Below are positions 26,932 through 34,736 of a DNA stretch of 64,000 nucleotides, piece by piece. A program made the position numbers and the translations under genes. This DNA is from Nocardia sp. NRRL S-836. Lineage in GTDB: Bacteria; Actinomycetota; Actinomycetes; Mycobacteriales; Pseudonocardiaceae. The stretch's first letter is position 1. Each line of letters starts with the position of its first letter. The stretch spans positions 806,001 to 870,000 of the forward strand of contig NZ_LGDY01000091.1 in assembly GCF_001279525.1 (NCBI RefSeq), written 5' to 3'. The notes under the pieces were generated by a model that saw only the letters and a list, made by a program, of their open reading frames with translations, searched no databases and was not told the origin of the DNA.

Positions 26932-27389
26932 ATGATGCGGAGGCCGTCTGTGCTCGTTGAAGAAGACTCCAGGTCGTTGGTCGTCGACCTGTCGATCGAG
27001 CCGGACACGAACACGGCGGTGCTGCGGGGCAGCGTCGAGGACGTCCTGCGCGACCTCGGCGAGGACCACCGCTACGACGTCCTGCTGGTGATCACCGAGC
27101 TGGCCGCCAACGTGCTGGACCACGCCGGGGGCGTCGGCCGGCTGCGCATCTTCCGCAGCCCGGCTCCCTGCCGCACCTGGGTGGAGGTCGACGACGGGTC
27201 GGAGCAGCAGCCGGTGCCGGGGCACTCGCGGCTCGGCAGCGACCGGGGGCGCGGGATGGTGATGGTGAACGGCATCTCCCAGGAGTGGGGACCCGGCCGC
27301 GGCCCGGCGGCGGCAAGACCGTGCACGCGCTGATCTCCTGCGGTGCCGAAGACCGTTGCGGCGACGAGATGCCCGCCGCCGACAGCTGA
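26932..27389 (+). CDS. HATPase anti-sigma/serine kinase, C-terminus shifted by an apparent 1-bp deletion
   Basis: An RsbW-like ATP-binding protein. The N-box is ITELAANVLDHA, the ATP-lid motif GRGMVMVN, and the ATP-proximal motif VEVDDGSEQQPVP. These kinases bind and inhibit sigma factors or phosphorylate STAS antagonists. The start codon frame stops at 27333 after PAAARPCTR. The expected family ending GGKTVHALISCG is encoded in the -1 frame from about 27300 and stops at 27389. One missing base in the GC run at about 27297-27305 would explain it. ATG 26932 is preceded by GGGGGAG. The gene is divergent from the poly-HAMP kinase and upstream of a STAS gene, its likely partner. Confidence 0.8.
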
Positions 27390-27443
27390 CCTATGGTCGT
27401 CCCGACCGCCCGACGACTGCGCGTGCACGGGAAAGGACGCGTC

Positions 27444-27854
27444 GTGACGAGGACCGAGCTGGACGACGAACTGCCGTTGCTGTCCGTGCGCACCCACGAC
27501 TGCGACGGGGTGGCGGTGACCGAGGTGAGCGGCGAGGTGGACAACTCGGCCCACCTTGTGCTGGACGAGATCCGTGCACAGCTGAGCTCGCAGCCCGCGG
27601 CGCTGGTGCTCGACCTGCGCGCGGTGACCTACTTCGGGTCCTCCGGTCTCATGGCACTCGTCAGCAGCCATCAGCAGGCCGAGCGGGCAGAGGCCAGGCT
27701 GCTGGTCGTCGCCGACCAGCGCTCGGTGCTGAGGCCGCTCGCGGTGACCCAGGTCGACCAGCTGGTCGAGGTGCACCCGGACGTGGCCACCGCGGTCGCC
27801 GCGGCGGGCCGTGCCGCGGTGCCCGCGCCCAGGTCGGGTACCGCCGACAACTGA
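27444..27854 (+). CDS. STAS-domain anti-sigma factor antagonist
   Basis: 136 residues from GTG 27444, chosen for the GAAAGGA ribosome binding site 6 nt upstream; an upstream in-frame start at 27393 lacks one. The STAS fold covers about 15-110, with the phosphoacceptor region VTYFGSSGLMALV, in which the Ser-Ser pair matches the conserved D/G-S-S-G-L motif. In this family the Ser is phosphorylated by an HATPase kinase and dephosphorylated by a SpoIIE phosphatase; both enzyme types are encoded next to it. A Pro/Ala-rich tail follows. Confidence 0.92.
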   Translation: MTRTELDDELPLLSVRTHDCDGVAVTEVSGEVDNSAHLVLDEIRAQLSSQPAALVLDLRAVTYFGSSGLMALVSSHQQAERAEARLLVVADQRSVLRPLAVTQVDQLVEVHPDVATAVAAAGRAAVPAPRSGTADN

Positions 27855-27894
27855 CGTGGTGCTCGGGCGCCCGCGCGAGTGGTGCCGAGCGGTG

Positions 27895-28641
27895 TCAGGA
27901 CGAGCAGTCGCAGCGGTACCGCTCGGCGGCGGCGAGCCGGTCGATCACGTCGTGCGCGGGCACCGGTTCGAGACCGCCGGGCGTCACGCGCTCGAAGCGG
28001 TCACCGCTGCCGGCAGCGGAACCCGGCGTCCACACGAACACCTCGATCTCGCGGTCCGGGTGTTCGGCGGTCAGCCGTGCGGCGACCGCGTCACCCGCCT
28101 CGGCGGTGTCCACGCCGCCTTCCGGTGACCGGGCGGCGACGATCGCGACGAGGTGGGCGTCGTCCTCCCGCCACACGTGCAGCGCGCGCGGGTCGTGGCC
28201 TTGGCCGTGGGAGAACGTCCACAGTGGCTCGTCGCGGATCAGCTCGGCGGCCGTTCTGCCCGGCAGGACACGGGTTCCGCTGGTGCCACGCGCGCACCGC
28301 AGCCGTGCGAGCTGGTGCAGCAACGCCTGGCGGACGGGCTCGACGTCGGCGACGAGCCCGGCGAGCTCGTCCAGCCCCGCGGCCTCCGGGTGGTCGAGCT
28401 GCCACTGCCGCAGCTGCCGCGCCATCGCCGCCTGACCGGCACCGGCGTCGTGGTACTCGTCCTCCAGCCGGTCGCACCACGAGCTGTCGGCCTGCTCCGG
28501 CGTCATCGCGGCCAGCTCCCGGATCAGGGCACGCGCTTCGCCGACCTCGGTGCGCAACGCCGCCAACGCGATCGGCAGCATCTCGATGCCCAGTTCCGAC
28601 GGCTCCCCGGCGACCGGCTGTTCGTCTTCCACTCCCGGCAC
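27895..28641 (-). CDS. conserved hypothetical protein of the stress island
   Basis: About 248 residues from GTG 28641; GTG 28656 or ATG 28581 are alternatives, and no start has a good ribosome binding site. The N-terminal half is helical (ALRTEVGEARALIRELAAM, RQALLHQLARLRC). The C-terminal half alternates strands and helices (DDAHLVAIVAARS, REIEVFVWTPG) and ends in YRCDCSS. I recognise no family. It converges on the STAS gene 40 bp away. Confidence 0.6.
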   Translation of the reverse strand: MPGVEDEQPVAGEPSELGIEMLPIALAALRTEVGEARALIRELAAMTPEQADSSWCDRLEDEYHDAGAGQAAMARQLRQWQLDHPEAAGLDELAGLVADVEPVRQALLHQLARLRCARGTSGTRVLPGRTAAELIRDEPLWTFSHGQGHDPRALHVWREDDAHLVAIVAARSPEGGVDTAEAGDAVAARLTAEHPDREIEVFVWTPGSAAGSGDRFERVTPGGLEPVPAHDVIDRLAAAERYRCDCSS

Positions 28642-28656
28642 GATACGAACGCGCAC

Positions 28657-28996
28657 GGCACCACGACATGCCCGACACCCTCCTGACCTCGCAAGTTCGT
28701 CAGTCCGTGCGACGTGGCGAGTTCGCACGGTGGCCGTGCGCCGCCCGAAAGAGTGCATCGGACGGTGGTTGAACGACCACCTCGCGGGAATTCCCGGCTC
28801 GTCTTTCCCTGACCGCGGGAACGACGAGGAAGACCTGTGACGGGGGACCCGTGAGGAGCTGTCCCGTTGGGCGCCGGTGGACGGGGGCGTCGAACGGTTG
28901 ACGCGGCGGGGGCGTGGACGATCGGCCGCGCCCCTGTCATCACCGGTGGCGGAGCCGCCCGAACGTGGCGCGGGCGCCGGTGAGAGGATCGCTCGG
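28657..28996. other. 340-bp region without a recognisable gene
   Basis: Lies between the start of the hypothetical protein and the start of the Sua5 gene, so it should contain both promoters. A 6-bp inverted repeat GGTGGT/ACCACC with a 6-nt loop occurs at 28764-28781, and a TTGACG at 28898 could be a -35 box. No coding frame in it shows convincing composition. Confidence 0.5.
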
Positions 28997-29992
28997 GTGT
29001 CGGAGAGAACCAGTGACACCGAGAAGGCGGCCGGCGTGCTCCGCGCCGGAGGCTTGGTGGCCATGCCAACGGAGACCGTGTACGGCCTGGGCGCGAACGC
29101 CGAGGACCCGGTTGCGGTGGCGCGGGTGTTCGAGGTCAAGGGCCGCCCGCCCTCGCACCCGCTGATCGTCCACATCGGCAGCGCGGACCAGCTGGACGAC
29201 TGGGCGGCGGACGTGCCGGACTCCGCGCGCCTGCTGGCCGGACGCTTCTGGCCGGGACCGCTGACGCTGGTCCTGCGGCGTGGCCCGCGGGTGCCGCTGG
29301 AGGCGACCGGTGGCCTGGAGACGGTGGCGCTGCGCGTGCCCGCCCACCCCGTGGCGCTCGCGCTGCTCTCGGCGTTCGGCGGCGGTGTGGCGGCCCCGTC
29401 GGCCAACCGGTTCGGCTCGGTCAGTCCCACCACGGCCGACCACGTGCGCGCGGAGCTCGGCGACGCCGTCGACCTCGTGCTGGACGGCGGGCCCTGCCGG
29501 GTCGGTGTCGAGTCGACCATTGTGGACGCCACGGCCGACGTCCCGAGTGTGCTGCGGCCCGGTGGTGTGACGAGGGAGGACCTCGAACAGGCGCTGGGCT
29601 TCCCGTTGGCGGTCCACGCGACGAGCCGCGTCCGCGTGCCCGGCCAGCACCCCTCGCACTACGCGCCGCGGGCACGGGTCGTGCTGGTCGAGCCGGAGAA
29701 GGTCGTGGTCGAGGCGGAGCTCGCGCAGGGGCTGGGGCAGCGGGTGGGCGTGCTGTTGCCGCCTTCTTTCGGCGATGCCGAGGTGAACGCGCACGCCGTC
29801 GTGCGGCTCCCCGGCTCGGCCGCCGCGTACGCGCGTGGGCTCTACGGGTTCCTGCGCGAGCTGGACGAACGCGGGTGCGACCTCGTCGTCGCGTCCCTGC
29901 CCGAGGAGACCGGCCTGGGTCTCGCGATCGCGAACCGGTTGAACCGGGCCGCGGGACCCCGGCCGGGTGACGGACCTCCGGTGGGTGGCTGA
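28997..29992 (+). CDS. L-threonylcarbamoyladenylate synthase (Sua5/YrdC family)
   Basis: 331 residues. The YrdC domain fills about 1-200, with the motifs PTETVYGLGANA, KGRPPSHPL and PSANRFGSVSPT. The C-terminal Sua5 domain (about 225-320) follows a linker containing the conserved PGQHPSHYAPRA. The enzyme makes threonylcarbamoyl-AMP from threonine, bicarbonate and ATP for t6A37 formation on ANN-decoding tRNAs. The GTG at 28997 is chosen for the GAGAGGA ribosome binding site 8 nt upstream. Actinobacteria usually carry a short YrdC beside prfA/hemK; this longer Sua5 form could be a second copy. Confidence 0.93.
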   Translation: MSERTSDTEKAAGVLRAGGLVAMPTETVYGLGANAEDPVAVARVFEVKGRPPSHPLIVHIGSADQLDDWAADVPDSARLLAGRFWPGPLTLVLRRGPRVPLEATGGLETVALRVPAHPVALALLSAFGGGVAAPSANRFGSVSPTTADHVRAELGDAVDLVLDGGPCRVGVESTIVDATADVPSVLRPGGVTREDLEQALGFPLAVHATSRVRVPGQHPSHYAPRARVVLVEPEKVVVEAELAQGLGQRVGVLLPPSFGDAEVNAHAVVRLPGSAAAYARGLYGFLRELDERGCDLVVASLPEETGLGLAIANRLNRAAGPRPGDGPPVGG

Positions 29993-29999
29993 GCGGCGG

Positions 30000-30638
30000 T
30001 CAGGCCGACGGGACGGGAACGTCGAGACCGCGGGCCGCGACGAGGCGGGCGCTGCCGTCGGCGAGCCGGTAGCAGAGGCCGACGACGGCCGCCTTGCCCG
30101 CGGCCACCCGGTCGGCGAGCAGGCGGGAGCGCTCCAGCAGCAGGTCGACGGTGCGGCTGACGTGCTCGGCGAGGATCTCCTCCGCCTGCACACGCCCGGC
30201 GGCCCGCGCGGCCAGCACGCTGGGCGTCACGCGCTCGACGACGTCCCTGATGTACCCGCCGGGCACCGCGCCGTCCTCCAGCACCGCGCACGCGGCGGCG
30301 ACCGCGCCGCACGCGTCGTGACCGAGGACGACGACCAGGGGGCAGTCCAGCACGTCCGTGCCGTACTCGACGCTGCCCAGGACCTCCGCGCCGACGACGT
30401 GGCCCGCCGTGCGCACCACGAACAGGTCGCCCAGGCCGCGGTCAAAGATGATCTCGGCGGCCAGCCGTGAGTCGGAACAGCCGAAGAGGACGGCGAACGG
30501 GCGCTGCGCCGGTGCGATCTCGGCGCGGCGGGTCGCGTCCTGGTTCGGGTGCTCCGGCTCACCGGCGACGAAGCGCTGGTTGCCGGAGAGCAGCAGCTCG
30601 AAGGCTTCCTGGGGGGACGGGGAAGTCAGCTCGGCCAT
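30000..30638 (-). CDS. beta-carbonic anhydrase
   Basis: 212 residues. Zinc ligands are visible in FGCSDSR (Cys, Asp-Arg dyad) and LGHDACGAV (His and Cys), the beta-class signature. It interconverts CO2 and bicarbonate in the cytosol. The start is taken as ATG 30638: TAGGCT lies 6 nt upstream and no ribosome binding site exists, so a leaderless mRNA is likely; GTG 30644 is the alternative. It converges with Sua5, which uses bicarbonate, but a link is only a suggestion. Confidence 0.95.
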   Translation of the reverse strand: MAELTSPSPQEAFELLLSGNQRFVAGEPEHPNQDATRRAEIAPAQRPFAVLFGCSDSRLAAEIIFDRGLGDLFVVRTAGHVVGAEVLGSVEYGTDVLDCPLVVVLGHDACGAVAAACAVLEDGAVPGGYIRDVVERVTPSVLAARAAGRVQAEEILAEHVSRTVDLLLERSRLLADRVAAGKAAVVGLCYRLADGSARLVAARGLDVPVPSA

Positions 30639-30644
30639 GATCAC

Positions 30645-30650
30645 AGCCTA
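30645..30650 (-). promoter_or_regulatory. candidate -10 element of the carbonic anhydrase gene (leaderless)
   Basis: Minus-strand TAGGCT, a TANNNT element, lies 6 nt before the ATG at 30638. Confidence 0.5.
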
Positions 30651-30772
30651 GGTCACGCACCGGGTGCCGCGCTGCCCGTGCGGCCGCGTGGTTGCGTCAC
30701 ACCGACGCCGGACGCTGCTCCGCCCGGCCGCGCCCCACGCCGGCCGCGGGAGAAGGTGGCAGGATCGTCCCG

Positions 30773-31573
30773 GTGGACGTGGTCAGCAGGAACAACGTGG
30801 TCGTGACCGGCGACGAGGCGGGGCAGCCGGTCCTGCTCGCGCACGGTTTCGGCTGCGACCAGCACCTGTGGCGGCTGGTGGTGCCCCCGCTGGCGGCGAG
30901 ACACCGGGTGGTGCTGTTCGACCACGTCGGCGCCGGCCGGTCCGACCTGTCCGCCTGGACGCCCGAGCGCTACGGCAGCCTCGACGGGTATGCCGACGAC
31001 GTGCTGGGGATCTGCCGTGAGCTGGACCTGCGCGACGTGGTGCTGGTCGGTCACTCGGTCAGCGCGATGATCGCCGTGCTCGCGGCGAACGCGGAGCCGG
31101 AGCGGTTCGCGAAGCTGGTGCTGCTGACCCCGTCACCGTGCTATGTGGACGAAGAGGGCTACCGGGGCGGGTTCAGCCGTGCGGACATCGACGAGCTGCT
31201 GGGTGCGCTGGAGTCGAACTACCTCGGCTGGTCGGCGGCGATGGCGCCGGTGATCATGGACAACCCCGACCGGCCGGAGCTGGGCGACGAGCTGACCAAC
31301 AGCTTCTGCCGCACCGACCCGGTGATCGCGCGGGCGTTCGCCAGGACCACGTTCCTGTCCGACAACCGGGCGGACCTGGCGAAGGTCTGCGTGCCCACGC
31401 TGGTCGTCCAGTGCGCCCGGGACGCGATCGCGCCACGCGAGGTCGGCCGGTTCGTGCACGAGCAGGTGCGCGGCAGCGAGCTGGTGACGCTGGACGCGGT
31501 CGGGCACTGCCCGCAGCTCAGCGCACCCCGGGCGACGGCGGAGGCGATCATGCGGTTCGTGAGCGGGCGGTGA
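30773..31573 (+). CDS. rsbQ: RsbQ-like alpha/beta hydrolase
   Basis: 266 residues. The opening strand and oxyanion region AHGFGCDQHLWRLVVPPL and the nucleophile motif VGHSVSA fit RsbQ. The triad is Ser95, Asp217 and His245, almost the numbering of Bacillus subtilis RsbQ (Ser96, Asp219, His247). RsbQ is the partner needed for the phosphatase RsbP to signal energy stress; it is thought to supply a small hydrophobic ligand. It overlaps the following rsbP-like gene (TGATG), the same order as in Bacillus. GTG 30773 has an AGGAT ribosome binding site. The related KAI2/D14 strigolactone-type receptors share this fold. Confidence 0.9.
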   Translation: MDVVSRNNVVVTGDEAGQPVLLAHGFGCDQHLWRLVVPPLAARHRVVLFDHVGAGRSDLSAWTPERYGSLDGYADDVLGICRELDLRDVVLVGHSVSAMIAVLAANAEPERFAKLVLLTPSPCYVDEEGYRGGFSRADIDELLGALESNYLGWSAAMAPVIMDNPDRPELGDELTNSFCRTDPVIARAFARTTFLSDNRADLAKVCVPTLVVQCARDAIAPREVGRFVHEQVRGSELVTLDAVGHCPQLSAPRATAEAIMRFVSGR

Positions 31574-32814
31574 TGTGCGCGGCGGGCGACCTGCCCGAGT
31601 CGGCGGCGGGTGGTCACGGCGGCACCGACCCCGCGTTCTCGGCCCTGCTGGAGGACAGCGCGGAGGACCTCTACGACAACGCGCCGTGCGGGTACGTGTC
31701 GACGTTGCTCGACGGGACCATCGCGAAGATCAACGCGACACTGCTGCGCTGGCTCGGCCGTGACCGGGACGCGGTGGTGGGCCGGATGAGCTTCCCCGAC
31801 CTGCTCACCGTCGGCGGCCGGATGTACTACGAGACGCACTTCGCGCCGTTGCTGCACATGCAGGGCGAGCTCGGCGGCGTCGCCTTGGAGCTGAAGGCGG
31901 CCGACGGCACCCGCTTGCCGGTGCTGCTGACCTCGACCGTCAAGACCGGCGCCGACGGCCAGGCGCAGCTCATCCGCATCTCGGTGTTCGACGCGCGTGA
32001 CCGGCGCAGGTACGAGCAGGAGCTGCTGCGCGCCCGCGAGCAGGCCGAGCGCGAACGGGACCGGGTGCAGCAGCTCGCCAGGACGCTGCAGCAGACCCTG
32101 CTGCCGCCGGCCCTGCCCGCCGTGCCCGGCATGGACGTCGCCGCCTACTACCACCCGGCGTCGCTCGACCAGGTCGGTGGCGACTTCTACGACCTGTTCC
32201 CGCTGTCCGGCGACACGTGGGGGTTCTTCCTCGGCGACGTGTCCGGCAAGGGCGAGAACGCCGCCGTCGTGACGTCGCTGATCCGGTACACGCTGCGCGG
32301 CGCCGCGGTCTACGACCCGGACCCCACCAGCGTGCTCGGGCACCTGAACACCGTGCTCTACCAGGCTTACCAGGGCGAGTTCCCGCGGTTCTGCACGGTC
32401 GTCTACGGCAGCATCCGCCTCGACGGCGACGGCGCCGTGATGACCCTGGCCGGCGGCGGGCACACGCCGGCGTTGATCTTCCGGGCCGGCGGCACCTCGT
32501 CGTTGCTGCACCTGCACGGCGGGCAGCTCGTCGGCGCGTTGCCGCAGGCGCGCTTCGTCGCCGGCGAGGTCCGCCTCGGGCCGGGTGACGCGGTCCTGCT
32601 CTACACCGACGGCCTGACCGAGGCGCGGACCGGCGTGGACGCCTGGTACAGCGAGGAGGACCTCAGGGAGGACCTGGCCGGCCTGGCACCGGCCACCGCC
32701 TCCGCCGTGATCGGCGCCGTGTCCGAGCTGCTGGACCGCCTCGGTGACGGTGTCGAGGACGACACCGCCCTGCTGGCGCTGAGCGTGCGGCCGCCGGAAG
32801 GCCGCGGGACGTGA
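31573..32814 (+). CDS. rsbP: RsbP-like PAS-PP2C phosphatase
   Basis: 413 residues. An N-terminal PAS domain (about 30-145, APCGYVSTLLDGTIAKINATLLRWLG) is followed by a coiled coil (YEQELLRAREQAERERDRVQQL) and a SpoIIE/PP2C domain (185-410). Metal residues lie in VGGDFYDLF, LGDVSGKGE and VEDDTALLAL. This is the RsbP arrangement: the phosphatase is activated through its PAS domain with RsbQ and dephosphorylates an RsbV-type STAS protein. The STAS gene follows with a 4-bp overlap, giving a complete rsbQ-rsbP-rsbV-like operon. Confidence 0.93.
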   Translation: MCAAGDLPESAAGGHGGTDPAFSALLEDSAEDLYDNAPCGYVSTLLDGTIAKINATLLRWLGRDRDAVVGRMSFPDLLTVGGRMYYETHFAPLLHMQGELGGVALELKAADGTRLPVLLTSTVKTGADGQAQLIRISVFDARDRRRYEQELLRAREQAERERDRVQQLARTLQQTLLPPALPAVPGMDVAAYYHPASLDQVGGDFYDLFPLSGDTWGFFLGDVSGKGENAAVVTSLIRYTLRGAAVYDPDPTSVLGHLNTVLYQAYQGEFPRFCTVVYGSIRLDGDGAVMTLAGGGHTPALIFRAGGTSSLLHLHGGQLVGALPQARFVAGEVRLGPGDAVLLYTDGLTEARTGVDAWYSEEDLREDLAGLAPATASAVIGAVSELLDRLGDGVEDDTALLALSVRPPEGRGT

Positions 32815-33182
32815 GCGACGACCTCTTCTCGGTGACCGTTGCACCCACCGCTGCCGGGCAGGTGCTGACGATCAGGGGAGATCTCGACGCGCACACCGCG
32901 CCCGAGGTCCTGCGCGCGATCAACGCTCTCACCCCGGCAGCGGGGCAGCTGCTGGTCGTGGACCTGGGCGAGCTGCGGTTCTGCGACTCCAGCGGCATCT
33001 CGGCGTTCATCGCCGCGCGCAACCTGGTCGTCGCCGCGCAGGCGGAGATCGCCCTGGCCGGTGTGCCGCGTCAGATCCAGCGGGTGCTCCGCATGATCGG
33101 CCTGGACGGGCTGTTCACGTTCCGGCCGAGCGCCGAGGACGCGGTGGCGGCGCACCGCGCCGATCAGGACGGCGGCCGCTGA
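32811..33182 (+). CDS. STAS-domain anti-anti-sigma factor (RsbV-like)
   Basis: 123 residues, a single STAS domain with the phosphorylation loop LRFCDSSGISAFIAA, whose first or second Ser after Asp is the expected phosphosite. It starts at GTG within the GTGA overlap with the phosphatase stop, so it is translationally coupled. The convergent HATPase gene 18 bp downstream is the likely kinase; the upstream phosphatase would reverse the modification. Confidence 0.94.
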   Translation: MSDDLFSVTVAPTAAGQVLTIRGDLDAHTAPEVLRAINALTPAAGQLLVVDLGELRFCDSSGISAFIAARNLVVAAQAEIALAGVPRQIQRVLRMIGLDGLFTFRPSAEDAVAAHRADQDGGR

Positions 33183-33200
33183 GTCCGCCCGCCGCGGTCG

Positions 33201-33632
33201 TCAGGGCGTGGCCGTGCACCGCATGACCGCCCACACGGACTTGCCCACCGCGCGGCGGACCGTGCCCCACTGCTCGGACAGCTGGTCCACGAGCACCAGG
33301 CCGCGGCTGCGCACGGACTCGGTCGAGGACGGCTTGAGCTGGGGCAGGTCCGGGGACGCGTCCTCGGCGACGATGCTGACGACACAGGGTTCCGCTGACA
33401 TGCGGAGCTTCAGCCGTGCCGGGAACAGTGCGTGGTCGAACACGTTGGCCGCGAGCTCGGTGACCACCAGGAGCACGTCGACGAGATCGTCCTCCACCAG
33501 GTCGGAGAGCAACGACTCGGCCCACCTGCGCACCTTGGCGGTGTCCGGAACAGCACGGACGAGTTCCAGCGTGCGCCACCCGTCAGCAGTGTTCCCTTCG
33601 GCCGGTACCCGGCCTCGTTCTGCTGGCTTCAC
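33201..33632 (-). CDS. RsbW-like HATPase anti-sigma factor/serine kinase
   Basis: 143 residues from GTG 33632 (uncertain; GTG nearer the domain or an upstream ATG are possible). The Bergerat fold shows the N-box VVTELAANVFDHA, the motif EDASPDLPQL and the lid SRGLVLVDQLSEQWG, ending with GKSVWAVMRC. It would sequester a sigma factor or phosphorylate the adjacent STAS protein. No sigma factor gene is in the window, so the target must be elsewhere. Confidence 0.88.
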   Translation of the reverse strand: MKPAERGRVPAEGNTADGWRTLELVRAVPDTAKVRRWAESLLSDLVEDDLVDVLLVVTELAANVFDHALFPARLKLRMSAEPCVVSIVAEDASPDLPQLKPSSTESVRSRGLVLVDQLSEQWGTVRRAVGKSVWAVMRCTATP

Positions 33633-33872
33633 ACCACTTGAGGTACCTCGGTGGAACCACGCGAAACCCGACGGTAGCCAAGGGCAGGGCATGGTGCCCG
33701 TGTGTCGGCCGCCCCCACGCGTGAGCCGGGCCCCGGGATGGCGGACGTCACACCGCCCGTGCGACCGGCCCGAAAATATTCCCGATCTCGCGATCGATCC
33801 CACCCTGTGGCCACCGCAGCACGGTGCGCGGCAACGCGGCCAGACTGCGGGGACCCGACGAGAGGGGGATCG
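33633..33872. promoter_or_regulatory. divergent promoter region with an AT-rich pocket
   Basis: 240 bp between the anti-sigma gene and the first monooxygenase. The only AT-rich stretch, GAAAATATTC near 33772-33781, probably holds a promoter for one or both genes. No operator palindrome stands out. Confidence 0.35.
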
Positions 33873-34736
33873 GTGGGAGCACCACTGCACCTGGCCGTCG
33901 CACTGCCCGTGACCGGGGAGTTCACCGCGCGGTACTGGATCGAGACCGTACGGGCGGCCGAGGACGCCAAGCTGGACTTCGTGACGTTCGACGACTCGCT
34001 GGGCGGCACACCCGGCCTCGACGCGGTCCTGGTCGCGGCCAGGGTCGCGCCGCTGACGTCGAGGATCGGCCTGGTTCCGACGGCGGTCGTCACGCACACG
34101 GAGCCGTTCCACGTGTCGAAGGCGATCGCGACACTCGACTACGTCAGCGGCGGACGCGCCGGCGTGCTGCTCGACGTCGCACCGGATCCGGCACACGCCA
34201 AGCACTTCGGCCGTCGTGAGATCGGCTCTCCCGGCGAGCTGTGGGAGGAGGCCGCCGACTACGCCGAGGTGCTGCGCCGGTTGTGGGACAGCTGGGAGGA
34301 CGACGCGGAGATCCGCGACGTCACCACCGGGCGGTTCGTCGACCGGGAGAAACTGCACTACATCGACTTCGAGGGCCGCTGGTTCGACGTCCGCGGCCCG
34401 TCGATCACGCCGCGGCCGCCGCAGGGGCAGCCGCTGATCGCCGCCGCCGAGCCCGGCTTCGCGGACGTCGTGTTCTCCCACGACGCCTCCGCGTCCGACC
34501 GACTCGTGTACCGCGACGTCGACGCGACCGCGACCCCCGACGAGCTGCTGGCGTGGCAGGCGGAGGGCTTCGCCGGGTTCCGCCTGCACGGCGACCTGGA
34601 CGCGGTCACGCGGGACCTCGTCCCGCGGCTGCGGGAGCGCGGGCTGTTCCGCACCGAGTACGAGCACCCGACCCTGCGTGCGCGCCTCGGTCTCACCCGG
34701 CCGGAGAACCGTTACGCGGCGGGGAGTGCGCGATGA
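33873..34736 (+). CDS. LLM-class flavin-dependent monooxygenase (first of a pair)
   Basis: 287 residues with a luciferase-like TIM barrel. Family features are LPVTGEFTARYWIETVRAAEDAKLDFVTFDD near the N-terminus, ATLDYVSGGRAGVLLDV in the middle, and FEGRWFDVRGP plus PQGQPLIAAA towards the end. It is short for the group and pairs with a second, longer member that overlaps it by 4 bp. GTG 33873 is chosen for the AGAGGGGGA ribosome binding site. These enzymes use FMNH2 or F420 to oxidise small substrates; in such operons they often cleave sulfonates, thioethers or aminopolycarboxylates. Confidence 0.85.
   Translation: MGAPLHLAVALPVTGEFTARYWIETVRAAEDAKLDFVTFDDSLGGTPGLDAVLVAARVAPLTSRIGLVPTAVVTHTEPFHVSKAIATLDYVSGGRAGVLLDVAPDPAHAKHFGRREIGSPGELWEEAADYAEVLRRLWDSWEDDAEIRDVTTGRFVDREKLHYIDFEGRWFDVRGPSITPRPPQGQPLIAAAEPGFADVVFSHDASASDRLVYRDVDATATPDELLAWQAEGFAGFRLHGDLDAVTRDLVPRLRERGLFRTEYEHPTLRARLGLTRPENRYAAGSAR

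Noticed and set aside
33750..33872. Cysteine-containing leader peptide (SRSRDRSHPVATAARCA) before the LLM genes
   Set aside because: It slightly resembles actinobacterial sulfur-gene leader peptides but is in frame and continuous with the monooxygenase, lacks its own stop codon and does not match the HVDL-R-V pattern.
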